A DNA stretch of 25,247 nt. It comes from Symbiodinium natans (lineage: Eukaryota; Sar; Dinophyceae; Suessiales; Symbiodiniaceae). The position numbers and the translations under genes were made by a program. The DNA is taken from positions 1 through 25,247 of the forward strand of contig CAJNDS010001275.1 of assembly GCA_905221605.1 (NCBI GenBank), in the 5' to 3' direction. Below, piece by piece: positions 7,583 through 16,310 of the stretch. The notes beneath the pieces are model-generated. The model was not told where the DNA came from. It saw nothing but the letters and a program-made list of their open reading frames with translations, and ran no database searches. The first letter of the stretch is position 1, and the number at the start of each line of letters is the position of its first letter.

Positions 7583-8575
7583 GCAGAAATTAAAATATTA
7601 TATCTGTACATATTTATTACATATTTATGTTGTTTATATATTATAAAATATATATTCTATTAATTAATTATATAGGGTTTAGGGTTTAGGGTTTAGGGTT
7701 TAGGGTTTAGGGTTTAGGGTTTAGGGTTTAGGGTTTAGGGTTCAGGGTTTAGGGTTTAGGGTTTCAATATATATATATATATATATATATATTGTATTAT
7801 ACAAAATATTTATATGATATGTATTTTTCGATATATTATATAAATACGTTGTGTCTAATTTTTACATGTTATATTATATATATTATATATATATATAATA
7901 CATATATATATATTATTAAATTATATTATATATATAATATATATTATTATTATAAATAATAATATATGTATATAATGATAATAATAATAATAATATACAC
8001 ATACTAATCTATTTTTATATATATACACATATTGGTATTGTTATTATTCTTATGAATAAAAATAGATGTATATATAATAATAATAAATTCCATAATAATT
8101 TATATATACAGGATTTAGTAGTATTATTATGAAATCTATATATGTAAATATATAATAATGATAATAATGAAGGGGTCATGAAAGTGGGGGAGCTGTGAGC
8201 TTATGCTAATATAATTATAAATAAAATTATATTTATATATACATATTAGTATTACTTTATTAGAAGGGGGGGTGGGCGATGGCAATAATGTCTATATAAT
8301 AGTTAATGGTGGAATAATAATTAAATAATAACAATTTTTTCTAATAATATATTTATATATACATATTTCGTATTCTTAATTATGAAAAATAACTATATGT
8401 TATATATCATAATAATAATCATCCTAAATAATAATGAAAAATAATAATAAGAATTATATATATATAGAATAATTAATATATATATATATATTATTATTAT
8501 CATTATTTAGTATGATATATACTAATTTTTCTATATAAATATAATATATATATAGTATTATTAAACATTACGACG
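7583..8575. other. Very AT-rich kilobase
   Basis: The segment is dominated by TA/ATA/AATAAT words, with only short GC-containing interruptions around 8168-8200 and 8262-8285. No ORF of note. It contrasts sharply with the mid-GC coding DNA to its left. It could be a subtelomeric AT island, an origin-like region or an organellar insertion. No organellar gene was recognised. Confidence 0.8.
7674..7764 (+). repeat. Telomere-type (TTTAGGG)n tract inside the AT-rich island
   Basis: About 13 units of TTTAGGG with one variant (TTCAGGG at 7741-7747). It is followed directly by an (AT)n run at about 7767-7792. Confidence 0.95.
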
Positions 8576-8685
8576 ATGTGGTAACATGGCCTTCTTATAC
8601 AAGTAACTGAAATGCTAATGTTCCTGATATTGCAGACCTGACAGACTATTTAAACTCTTCCGAGGCGTTTCAAAATCTTCACACT

Positions 8686-9640
8686 TTTCAGGCAGCCCAG
8701 ACTTTTCAGACTTTTCAGACTTTTCAGACATTTCAGACTTTTCAGACTTTTCAGACTTTTCAGACTTTTCAGACTTTTCAGACTTTTCAGACTTTTCAGA
8801 CTTTTCAGACTTTTCAGGCTTTTCAGATATTCCAGAATCAAACAGATATCTGACAAAAAAATGAAATGTCTGGAAATGTCTGAAATATCTGAAAAGTCTG
8901 AAATGTTTGGAATGTCTGAAACATCTGAAAAGTCTGAAATGTCTGAAATATCTGAAATGTCTGAAAAGTCTGGGATGACTGGAATGTTTGAAAAGCTTGG
9001 AATTTCTGGAATATCTGAAAAGTCTGAAAAGTCTGAAAAGTCTGAAAAGTCTGAAAAGTCTGAAAAGTCTGAAAAGTCTGAAAAGTCTGAAAAGTCTGAA
9101 ATGTCTGAAAAGTCTGAAAAGTCTGGAATGTTTGAAATATCTGAGAAGTCTGAAATGTCTGGAATGTTTGAAAAGTTTGAGTCTTTTAGGATTCCTGGAA
9201 AGTATGGAATCTTGAAAACGTTTGGAATGTCTGAGAAGCTTGGAATGTCTGAAGAGTTTAGAAATTTTGGAATGCATGGAATGTCTGAAAAGTCTGAAAA
9301 GTCTGAAAAGTCTGAAAAGTCTGAAAAGTCTGAAAAGTCTGAAAAGTCTGAAAAGTCTGAAATGTCTGAAAAGTCTGAAATGTCTGAAAAGTCTGAAAAG
9401 TCTGAAAAGTCTGAAAAGTGTGGAATGTCTGAAATATCTGAAAAGTTTGAAATGTTTAGGATATCTTAAAAGTTTGGAAATCTTGGCATGTCTGGAATGT
9501 TGGAAACGTCCGGAATATCGGAAACGTTTGGAATGTCTGGAAAGTTTGGAAATTCTGGAATGTCTGGAAAGTCTGGAATGTTTGACACGTCTGGAATGTC
9601 TGAAAAGTTGAGAATGTCTGGAACATCTGAAACATCTAAG
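8686..9640. repeat. 9-bp minisatellite (TCTGAAAAG) with an orientation switch
   Basis: From about 8686 to 8830 the + strand reads repeats of the type CTTTTCAGA. From about 8870 it reads the reverse complement TCTGAAAAG, perfect over 9014-9100 and 9284-9360 and degenerate to about 9640. The unit is three codons long and stop-free in two frames on one strand and three on the other, so long SEK-, LKS- and LFR/FQT-type reading frames appear on both strands. I read these as consequences of the repeat, not genes. The two arms could pair into a long hairpin. Confidence 0.9.
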
Positions 9641-9650
9641 ATGTCTTGAA

Positions 9651-9762
9651 TATATAGAGCGTCTGGAAGGGTTGGTATGCTAGGAATATATTCAAAACGA
9701 GCTAAAATATATAGAGCGGCTGGAAGGGTTGGTATGCTAGAAATAAATTCAAAACGAGCTAA
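9651..9762. repeat. 57-bp tandem duplication
   Basis: TATATAGAGC at 9651 recurs at 9708, and the following approximately 45 bases (through CAAAACGAGCTAA) match with few changes. Two copies only. Confidence 0.85.
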
Positions 9763-9779
9763 CATGATAAATTTGAACG

Positions 9780-10175
9780 AAGGCCTAGTGGATCACAGGA
9801 GGCCCTGTTACCATATATATACATATAGATATATATAGAGATCTATTGACATGTATATAGTTATATATATATATAAATGTATAAGGCAAGTGGAGGCCCC
9901 AGGGACTCATGCGCTGATAATTTTGACAAGGATGCATGAACAAGTGCATTGAGCATTTTGAATAATTTGGTGGTTTAAGTGAATTGTGCTGTTTGAACAA
10001 TATGAGGTTTAAGTAAATTGAATAATATGAGGTTTAAGTAAATTGAATAATGTCTGCTGAAATAGTTTGACAAGGATGCATGATGAAGGCATATTGACTG
10101 CTCTGATAATTAGACAAGGATGCACGAAGAAGGCACGCACGATGCAAAACGCAAGCTCAAGTTATAGGCTCTTGA
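9780..10175. repeat. Short interspersed motifs before the first long telomeric tract
   Basis: GACAAGGATGCA occurs at 9925, 10069 and 10113. GTTTAAGTAAATT occurs at 10007 and 10032 (25-bp period), with a one-mismatch copy at 9973. The same GTTTAAGTAAATT word recurs at 14433 and inverted at 13619 and 14480, linking this flank to the repeats further right. An AT microsatellite lies at about 9813-9880. No gene is supported. Confidence 0.7.
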
Positions 10176-10413
10176 GGGTTTAGGGTTTAGGGTTTAGGGT
10201 TTAGGGTTTAGGGTTTAGGGTTTAGGGTTTAGGGTTTAGGGTTTAGGGTTTAGGGTTTAGGGTTTAGGGTTTAGGGTGTTAGGGTTTTAGGGTTTAGGGT
10301 TTAGGGTTTAGGGTTTAGGGTTTAGGGTTTAGGGTTTAGGGTTTAGGGTTTAGGGTTTAGGGTTTAGGGTTTAGGGTTTAGGGTAGGGTTTAGGGTTAGG
10401 GTTTAGGTTAGGG
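10176..10413 (+). repeat. Telomere-type (TTTAGGG)n tract A
   Basis: About 33 units, introduced by CTTGAGGG as in tracts B and C. It has slight irregularities at 10274-10290 and degenerates after 10380. Confidence 0.97.
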
Positions 10414-10450
10414 TTCGGTCGGAAATTTAGGGCTTGGTGGGTTTAGGGCC

Positions 10451-11330
10451 TTAATAGAAATTGTTAGGGTTCAGGTCCCAATAAGTTTTTTTTCACCGGG
10501 CGTCCCTCCAAAGAGGACAGCGAGAAGTTTTGTTTTTTGGAACTATGTTTTTAGTTTTGGAAGGGGGTCCCCAAGAAAATACAAATTGACGCCACCGTTT
10601 CCGGGGGGCGCTGCCCCCCGAGCCCCCCGCCAGGACTCCTCGCCCTGGACCCCGCCAGCAATCCAGGTTTATAGAAATTGTATAGGGTTCGGGGGTCGGA
10701 AAAAAACCCCTTTAAAATGGCCACTGCTCTGGTCACCTGGGTTCTTTTTTGGAACCTGCCTTAATAGAAATTGTATAGGGTTCAGGTCCCAATAAGTTTT
10801 TTTTCACCGGGCGTCCCTCCAAAGAGGACAGCCGAGAAGTTTTGTTTTTTGGAACTATGTTTTTAGTTTTGGAAGGGGGTCCCCAAGAAAATACAAATTG
10901 ACGCCACCGTTTCCGGGGGGCGCTGCCCCCCGAGCCCCCCGCCAGGACTCCTCGCCCTGGACCCCGCCAGCAATCCAGGTTTATAGAAATTGTATAGGGT
11001 TCGGGGGTCGGAAAAAAACCCCTTTAAAATGGCCACTGCTCTGGTCACCTGGGTTCTTTTTTGGAACCTGCCTTCATAGAAATTGTTTAGGGTTCAGGTC
11101 CCAATAAGTTTTTTTTCACCGGGCGTCCCTCCAAAGAGGACAGCCGAGAAGTTTTGTTTTTTGGAACTATGTTTTTAGTTTTGGAAGGGGGTCCCCAAGA
11201 AAATACAAATTGACGCCACCGTTTCCGGGGGGCGCTGCCCCCCGAGCCCCCCGCCAGGACTCCTCGCCCTGGACCCCGCCAGCAATCGCCCCTGCTGGAC
11301 CGCGCCAGGGGGACACCCCCTGCCCCGAGA
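10451..11330. repeat. 312-bp tandem repeat, about 2.7 copies
   Basis: Units begin at 10451, 10761 and 11073 with TTAATAGAAATTG or TTCATAGAAATTG. The third departs after AGCAATC near 11286. Each complete unit carries two copies of ATAGAAATTGTATAGGG or a close variant, a perfect hairpin of 8 bp (CGGGGGGC/GCCCCCCG around GCT, at 10602, 10914 and 11226), and a smaller GGTTC/GAACC hairpin. Small ORFs recur at the same place in each unit, but the copies are too identical to test for coding constraint. Confidence 0.93.
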
Positions 11331-11927
11331 TTCATGAAGTGTTTTTGCCAAGTTTGCGAATGCTTGATGAAAGAAATCTTGGAGTTATCGTGGGGAAGGC
11401 CCCAAGGCTTAACAAGAGGCTGAGACAGGCTTTGAACATGTTAATGTTTAAGAGCTGGAGGGATGGCGGGCGGGGGGGGGCGGAGCGGGGTGGAGGGGGG
11501 AGCCCCCCAACGGCCCATAGGTTTGAGTAAATTGAACATTTGAATCCCAGAGGAGTTTTGAGTTAATCTACGTAAACTCGGCTTGTCAGCTGTTTAGACA
11601 ATTTTTTCGGCCGGACTTTCTGGCCTGCTGGCCAGTTATGCATTTCAGTGGGTGAGATTTTTCGGAACCGCGGGGACAAGTGAACAAAACGATTCATATG
11701 CTTCCCGTTGCTTCAATGGATGCTATTGAGTATCAAGGGTGCTACGCCGATTTGAGTGCGCACGATCGGTTTCAAACTTTTCTTCCAAAGCCGGCTGTCT
11801 CGAAGCTTCAGTCTGCACGAAGCCGAGACAAGTCTTTGAGTTGGCGAGCTGCTTGCTTCAGCTCTTAATCTGTACATGGCTTTCCAGACATTGCTGTAGT
11901 CGCGGACTGCGTTCATCAAGTCGCAGC
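11331..11927. other. Unassigned stretch with a diverged copy of the right-end module
   Basis: At 11519 GTTTGAGTAAATTGAACATTTG, and at 11561-11611 AGTTAATCTACGTAAACTC followed by TGTCAGCTGTTTAGACAA, are diverged versions of the module seen at 13610 and 14470. A G-rich run is at 11469-11505. At about 11330-11460 one + frame reads a protein-like piece (IHEVFLPSLRMLDERNLGVI), too short to call a gene. Confidence 0.5.
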
Positions 11928-12784
11928 CTACATGTCATGACGTTCAAAGTAGCCTTCACGACTCGCCCATGCACAAAGTTCGTCATTGAATGGTGGGCCC
12001 ATTGAGATGTCGCCCTCAACCCGCTTCATGAGCCATTTCTTCAAGCTTTTACGGCGGTTTCGATTGGCTTCCAATAACTCCCGGCAAGTAGCTGTCGGGC
12101 AATACCCATGACCGTGACCTCTGAAGGATTTGCCACATGTGGGGCAAGACTTGTGAAAGCCTCGCAGGAATGCATCCTCGATGAACGGATCTTCGTTCTG
12201 CAGTCGGGAATATTCACGGAGCACGGCGTTGGCGTAGTTGTCGCCGTAGAAGCCTCCATTCATGCGAAAGTTCGCCCAAAACCACAACTTCGGGTTCTCC
12301 TTCGCGATTCGATCCCATTGTTGAATGCGATTTTGATGGGTTCTCTTCAATGATGCAGTGTAGCGGTGCAATCTACCAAGCTTGTTCGACGCCAAGCCAT
12401 TTTCTTCCATTGTGCCACCGCTCGCTTCTTGCTGCGCTTTGTCGAGGGAGCAGGTTGCTCCCGGTTGGACTTGCGGACAGCAAATGCGCTGTTGCCACGC
12501 AAAGCTTCCAGCTGGGTTGCTGGCAAGGTGGTCAGCGAGCTGTGCTCGAAAGCCAGGTCATAAACTGGCGAGCTCATACCCCGCCACTTCTTCAGTGCGC
12601 GAACGACACTGCCAAAGCCTTGAGGTGTTGCAACAGCTTTGCGCATGCCCTCTGGGCTGCAGAAAATGCATTTGTCACTTGTACTCTTGATTTGTGCAGT
12701 CTGCCCTAGGCCATCAAGCGCAAACATGCAGGGCCGCGCATCGCTGCCGCAATCCATGTCAAAGCCAGTGCACCATCGAGGCAT
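11928..12784 (-). CDS. Cys-rich hypothetical protein with two zinc-binding-like motifs, one frameshift
   Basis: Two overlapping minus-strand frames appear to be one gene. The first runs from ATG 12782-12784 (MPRWCTGFDMDCG) with Cys at residues 5, 12, 19, 39 and 42 (KCIFCSPEGM) and a basic KRSKKR patch near 117. The second carries on with SNKLGRLHRYTASLKR and a C-x2-C-x11-C-x4-C motif (CPTCGKSF, then YCPTATC) and ends at TAG 11928-11930. Adding one base in the T4 run at 12400-12403 (A4 on the coding strand) joins them smoothly, giving 858 nt and about 285 residues. Otherwise the second frame could start at its own ATG at 12408-12410 as a 160-residue protein. The first frame is open upstream to at least 12862 without ATG, so an upstream exon is possible. 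No family is recognised. Paired Cys motifs with basic patches suggest nucleic-acid binding, which is only a guess. It lies inside the candidate telomere-embedded element. Confidence 0.5.
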
Positions 12785-13009
12785 GGCTGGCGGAGCTGCA
12801 CAGTGACTAGCTATCTCGCTGGCGCCCACAAACGTTTTGAACCAACACCTGCGGTCATTCACACAAGCTTGCTTTCAAGCCTGCTGCGTATGCAAACCTA
12901 CGAAGTGCTCGAGGAATTGAAATTGCGGCGGGTCTTTGGGCTAACGGAGGTGAAGCCTGGGGGCCTAAAAGAGGTGAAGCTTTTTGGACAGGTGAAGCCT
13001 AGGGAACAA

Positions 13010-13600
13010 AGTTTGGGTTTGGGGCCAATTTTGGGCTTTAGGGGCCAAATATGGGCTTGGCAACCAATTTTGGGCACTGGGAGCCGATTTTGGGCTGCGG
13101 AAGCCAATTTTGGGCTTGGGGAGAAACATTTGGGCTTTGGAGACAATTTTGGGCTTTGTAGCCAATTTTGGGCTTTGGAGCCAATTTTGGGCTCTGGAGG
13201 CCATTTTTGGGGGCAAATGTTTGCAATTTTGGGCTGTGGAAGGCAATTTTGGGCTTTGGGGCCAATTTTGGGCTTGGGGAGCAAATTTTGGGCTTTGGGG
13301 GCCAATTTTGGGCTTTGGGCTTTGGGGGCCAATTCTGGGCTCCGGAAGCCAATTTTGGGCTTCGGGAAGCGATTTGGGCTTTGGGGGCCAATTTGCGGCT
13401 TTGGGGAAGCACAATTTTCGGGCTTTCGGAGCCAATTTTGGGAGCCAATTTTGGGCGGTTTGGGAGCTAATTTTTGGCTTTGAGAGCCAGTTTTTTGCTT
13501 TGGAAGCTAATTTTGAACTTTGGGAGCCAATTTCGCCATGAAAAGCAAATTTGGCGTTTTGGAAGCCAATTTGGGCTTTGGGAGGCGATTTGGTCCTTCC
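13010..13600. repeat. Minisatellite of about 18-27 bp (GCCAATTTTGGGCTTTGG)
   Basis: About 25 degenerate units built around CCAATTTTGGGCTTTGGGG, somewhat different in spacing. All three + frames and the minus frames are largely stop-free over parts of it (GANFGLWGQFWAL-like and PKAQNWPPKPKI-like readings), a by-product of the repeat. Before it, 12945-13005 has GGTGAAGC repeated three times. Confidence 0.9.
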
Positions 13601-13711
13601 GGCCTCCCGCTTTGGATTAATTTACTTAAACTCTGTTTGTCAGCTGTTTAGACAAATATCTCGGAAAATTCAGAATGATACCACATACAATTTCTATTTA
13701 TTTTGTCTTGA
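13601..13711. repeat. Right-end module of the telomere-embedded element, copy 1
   Basis: Contains CGGCCTCCCGCTTTGG, AATTTACTTAAAC (13619-13631), TGTCAGCTGTTTAGACAAA, ATACAATTTCTAT (13685-13697) and TTTTGTCTTGAGGG leading into tract B. Almost the same 110 bases recur at 14460-14572. Confidence 0.9.
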
Positions 13712-14019
13712 GGGTTTAGGGTTTAGGGTTTAGGGTTTAGGGTTTAGGGTTTAGGGTTTAGGGTTTAGGGGGTTTAGGGTTTAGGGTTTAGGGTTTAGGG
13801 TTTAGGGTTTAGGGTTTAGGGTTTAGGGTTTAGGGTTTAGGGTTTAGGGTTTAGGGTTTAGGGTTTTGGGTTTAGGGGTTTGGGTTTAGGGTTTAGGGTT
13901 TAGGGTTTAGGGTTTAGGGTTTAGGGTTTAGGGTTTAGGGTTTAGGGTTTAGGTTTAGGGTTTAGGGTTTAGGGTTTAGGGTTTAGGGTTTAGGGTTTAG
14001 GGTTTAGGGTTTAGGGTTT
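13712..14019 (+). repeat. Telomere-type (TTTAGGG)n tract B
   Basis: About 44 units with a few variants (extra G near 13768, TTTTGGG near 13864, lost G near 13952). The left neighbour is the right-end module. The right neighbour begins TATAGAAATTGTATAGGG. ATACAATTTCTAT before it and ATAGAAATTGTAT after it are exact inverted copies. Confidence 0.97.
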
Positions 14020-14273
14020 ATAGAAATTGTATAGGGTTTGGGTCCCAATAACGTTTTGACCGAAACGTTTTGAGCGAAAGTTTTGAGCGAAAGTTTTGAC
14101 CGAAACGTTTTGACCGAAACTTTTTTTTTTTGGAACCACATTTTTATTTTTGGAAGGGCGGGGGCTGGGTGGCAGGGGCGAGCCTCGGGAGGCCCGGGGC
14201 CTGATTTGGGGCCTTGGAGCTTTGTGGCTTCTTGGCATCCTTTGGGGGCCTTCTGGGCCTCCTGCGGCCTTGG

Positions 14274-14350
14274 CTGGGGCTGGGGCTGGGGCTGGGGCTG
14301 GGGCTGGGGCTGGGGCTGGGGCTGGGGCTGGGGCTGGGGCTGGGGCTGGG
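14274..14350. repeat. Hexanucleotide (CTGGGG)n, about 12 copies
   Basis: Near-perfect 6-bp repeats with runs of four G, expected to favour G-quadruplex on the + strand. Stop-free on both strands (GLGLGL and PAPAPA readings), not taken as coding. Confidence 0.95.
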
Positions 14351-14432
14351 ACTGGGGGGCTGGGGCTGGGGGGCTCTCTGGGGCATTGTTGCGGCGGGTT
14401 TGGGACCGGGGCCCGGAAGGCCCCAGACAGAG

Positions 14433-14492
14433 GTTTAAGTAAATTGAACATTTGGCCTCCCGGCCTCCCGCTTTGGATTAATTTACTTAAAC
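14433..14492. repeat. 13-bp inverted repeat inside the short element
   Basis: GTTTAAGTAAATT (14433-14445) and AATTTACTTAAAC (14480-14492) are exact reverse complements with a 34-bp spacer, so a hairpin can form just inside the right end. Confidence 0.9.
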
Positions 14493-14572
14493 TCTGTTTG
14501 TCAGCTGTTTAGACAAATATCTTGGAAAATTCAGATTGATACCACATACAATTTCTATTTATTTTGTCTTGA

Positions 14573-14732
14573 GGGTTTAGGGTTTAGGGTTTAGGGTTTA
14601 GGGTTTATGGGTTTTGGGTTTAGGGTTTATGGGTTTAGGGTTTAGGGTTTATGGGTTTAGGGTTTAGGGTTTAGGGTTTAGGGTTTAGGGTTTAGGGTTT
14701 AGGGTTTAGGGTTTAGGGTTTAGGGTTTAGGG
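14573..14732 (+). repeat. Telomere-type (TTTAGGG)n tract C
   Basis: About 22 units. It has several TTTATGGG variants in its left third (14600-14655), unlike tracts A, B and D. Introduced by the same TTTTGTCTTGAGGG as tract B. Confidence 0.96.
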
Positions 14733-15029
14733 TGTAGCACGGGTCAGCTGTACGCAATTGTGTGTAGACATGCCCACCCCAAAGGCCACCCAAACACTAC
14801 TTGCAGCGAAACAAACCAGAGCCAGCCGAATTAAAGCCAGCCCACATTCAAACACTTCTGCACTCAATGTTGTACTTCGGTCCAGCATCCAATATGTGTC
14901 TTGATGTCAATTTGCTATAAAGATGCCTTGCTGCATGGTAACATTTAAGAAGCTGCCTTGGAAATAGAACCTCCTGTTGCTAGAAAGGAGCCTTATGGAA
15001 GTCATGCCTGAAGCTTGCAGGAGAAAATT
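14733..15029. other. Unassigned stretch
   Basis: Mostly unique-looking sequence after tract C. No gene is supported. Its end (about 14965 onward, TTGCTAGAAAGGAGCCTTATG) is the first, partial unit of the repeats that follow. Confidence 0.4.
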
Positions 15030-16015
15030 CAGGTTTTGCGCAGGGGACATCTTCGGCCGGAGGGCCTTCTCATTGTTTCTGTTCCCTATGTTGGAGTGTC
15101 AAGGCTGCATGGCGAAAGACTTGCTGCTAGGAAGATGCCTTGTGAAAGGTATGTCTAAAAGCTTGCGAGAGAAAATTCAGGTTTTGCGCTGGGGGACGTC
15201 TTCGGCCGGAGGGCCTTCTCATTGTTTCTATTCTCTATGCCGGTGTGTGTCTAGAAGTTTGCGAGAGAAAAATTCAGGTTTTGCGCTGGGGGACGTCTTC
15301 GGCCGGAAGGCTATGCCGGAATGTCAAGGCTGCTTGGCGAAAGACCTGTTGCTAGAAGGGTGCCTTGTGAAAGTCACGTCAAGAAACTTGTAGCAAAAAA
15401 ACAGGTTTTGCGCTGGGGGACGTCTTCGGCCGGATGGCCTTCTCATTGTTTCTATTCTCTATGCCGGCGTGTCTCTAGAAATTTGCGATAGAAAAATTCA
15501 GGTTTTGCGCTGGGGGACGTCTTCGGCCGGAGAGCCTCTCATTGTTTGTATTCTTTAGAAATTTGCAGGAGAAAATCAGGTTTTGCGCAGGGGGACGTCT
15601 TCGGCCGGAGGGCCTTCTCATCGTTTCTAATCCTATGCCGGTGTGTGTGTCTAGAAGTTTGCGATAGAAAAATTCAGGTCTTGCGCTGGGGGACGTCTTC
15701 GGCCGGAGGGCCTTCTCATTGTTTCTATTCTCTATGCCGGGGTGCGTCTAGAAGAAAAATTCAGGTTTTGCGCAGGGGCCTCCCAGAACCTGGCTCCAAA
15801 ACTTCGGAGAGCCTTGAGGGCTTTCAACCTCCCAAAACCCTTCCAGGGCCTCCTAAAAGCCTTTCAGGGGCCGGCCGCTGTCGGGAGGCCCTCCAGAGGG
15901 TCCAAGGAGGCCTCCAGGAAAGGCCCAATCCAGAAAGAAACACCTGCCTCGAGAAAATTCAGGTTTTGCGCTGGGGGACGTCTTCGGCCGGAGGGCCTTC
16001 TCATTGTTTCTATTC
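15030..16015. repeat. Nine interspersed copies of a motif of about 60-100 bp
   Basis: CAGGTTTTGCGC (or CAGGTCTTGCGC) occurs at 15030, 15178, 15275, 15402, 15499, 15577, 15675, 15762 and 15960. Most copies are followed by GGGGGACGTCTTCGGCCGG and CCTTCTCATTGTTTCTATTC. Spacing varies from 78 to 198. A second word, GTCAAGGCTGC with GCGAAAGAC, recurs at about 15098 and 15320. Partial stop-free frames through the copies change frame from copy to copy, which argues against coding. Confidence 0.88.
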
Positions 16016-16310
16016 TGTTTAGAAGTTTGCTCAGGCTTAGAGCCTCCTAGGGGCCTCTTAGAGCATTTCAGGCGCCTCCAGGGGCCTCTCAAGGGGCCTC
16101 CCAGCGGCAGGGGCCTCCCAGAACCCTCCTAGGGGCCTCCAGGGCCCAGGGGCTGCTCAGGAGCCTCCCAGGCGCCTCCCACAGGGGCCTCCCAGGGGCC
16201 TCCCACAGGGGCCTCCCAGGGGCCTTTCAGGGGCTCCCAGCCTCCCAGGGGCCTCCCAGGGGCAGGGGCCTCCCAGGGGCCTCCCAGGGGCCTCCCGAGA
16301 GACAAAACGC
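15776..16310. repeat. GC-rich minisatellite of GGGGCCTCCCA type
   Basis: Roughly 11-bp units (AGGGGCCTCCC and variants), loose at 15776-15930 and dense at 16029-16295, with one motif copy of the preceding repeat family at 15960 between. Confidence 0.85.

Larger units (their letters stand above)
10454..13697. mobile_element. Candidate telomere-embedded element, long form
   Basis: This non-telomeric segment lies between tracts A and B. It starts with ATAGAAATTGT (10454) and ends with ATACAATTTCTAT (13685-13697), the inverted copy of the same word. Its first 40 bases match the start of the 14020 segment, and its last 100 or so match that segment's end almost perfectly. Inside are the 312-bp repeats, a Cys-rich protein gene on the minus strand, and a minisatellite. 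The shared ends and the telomeric flanks are seen directly. Mobility is inferred, and no transposase, integrase or reverse transcriptase was found inside. Confidence 0.4.
14020..14558. mobile_element. Candidate telomere-embedded element, short deleted form
   Basis: A non-telomeric 539-bp segment between tracts B and C with perfect 13-bp inverted ends ATAGAAATTGTAT (14020-14032) and ATACAATTTCTAT (14546-14558). Its left 145 bases are a diverged version of the 312-bp unit (GGGTCCCAATAA, then TTTTTGGAACCACATTTTTA and TTTTTGGAAGGG). The middle holds copies of GTTTTGACCGAAAC and a (CTGGGG)n run. The right part matches 13601-13711. Each end is also bordered by TTTA (left) or TTTA followed by TTTTG (right), which could be a target duplication inside TTTAGGG. 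No gene. Confidence 0.45.

Noticed and set aside
8615-9611. Several 60-220 codon ORFs rich in SEK, LKS or LFR
   Set aside because: The 9-bp repeat is stop-free in five of six frames, so the ORFs are expected without coding.
10551-11335. Recurrent 60-80 codon ORFs in the 312-bp repeats
   Set aside because: They recur only because the DNA recurs. They lie on both strands and have low-complexity Pro/Gly content.
12803-13541. Large overlapping ORFs in the 13.0-13.6 kb minisatellite
   Set aside because: Open frames on both strands, made of the same repeated residues; attributable to the repeat.
14011-14512. PAPAPA/GLGLGL/WGWG reading frames
   Set aside because: Products of the CTGGGG hexanucleotide run.
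14977-16022. ORFs through the CTTCGGCCGG motif repeats
   Set aside because: The frame changes from copy to copy relative to the motif, so no single protein is conserved.
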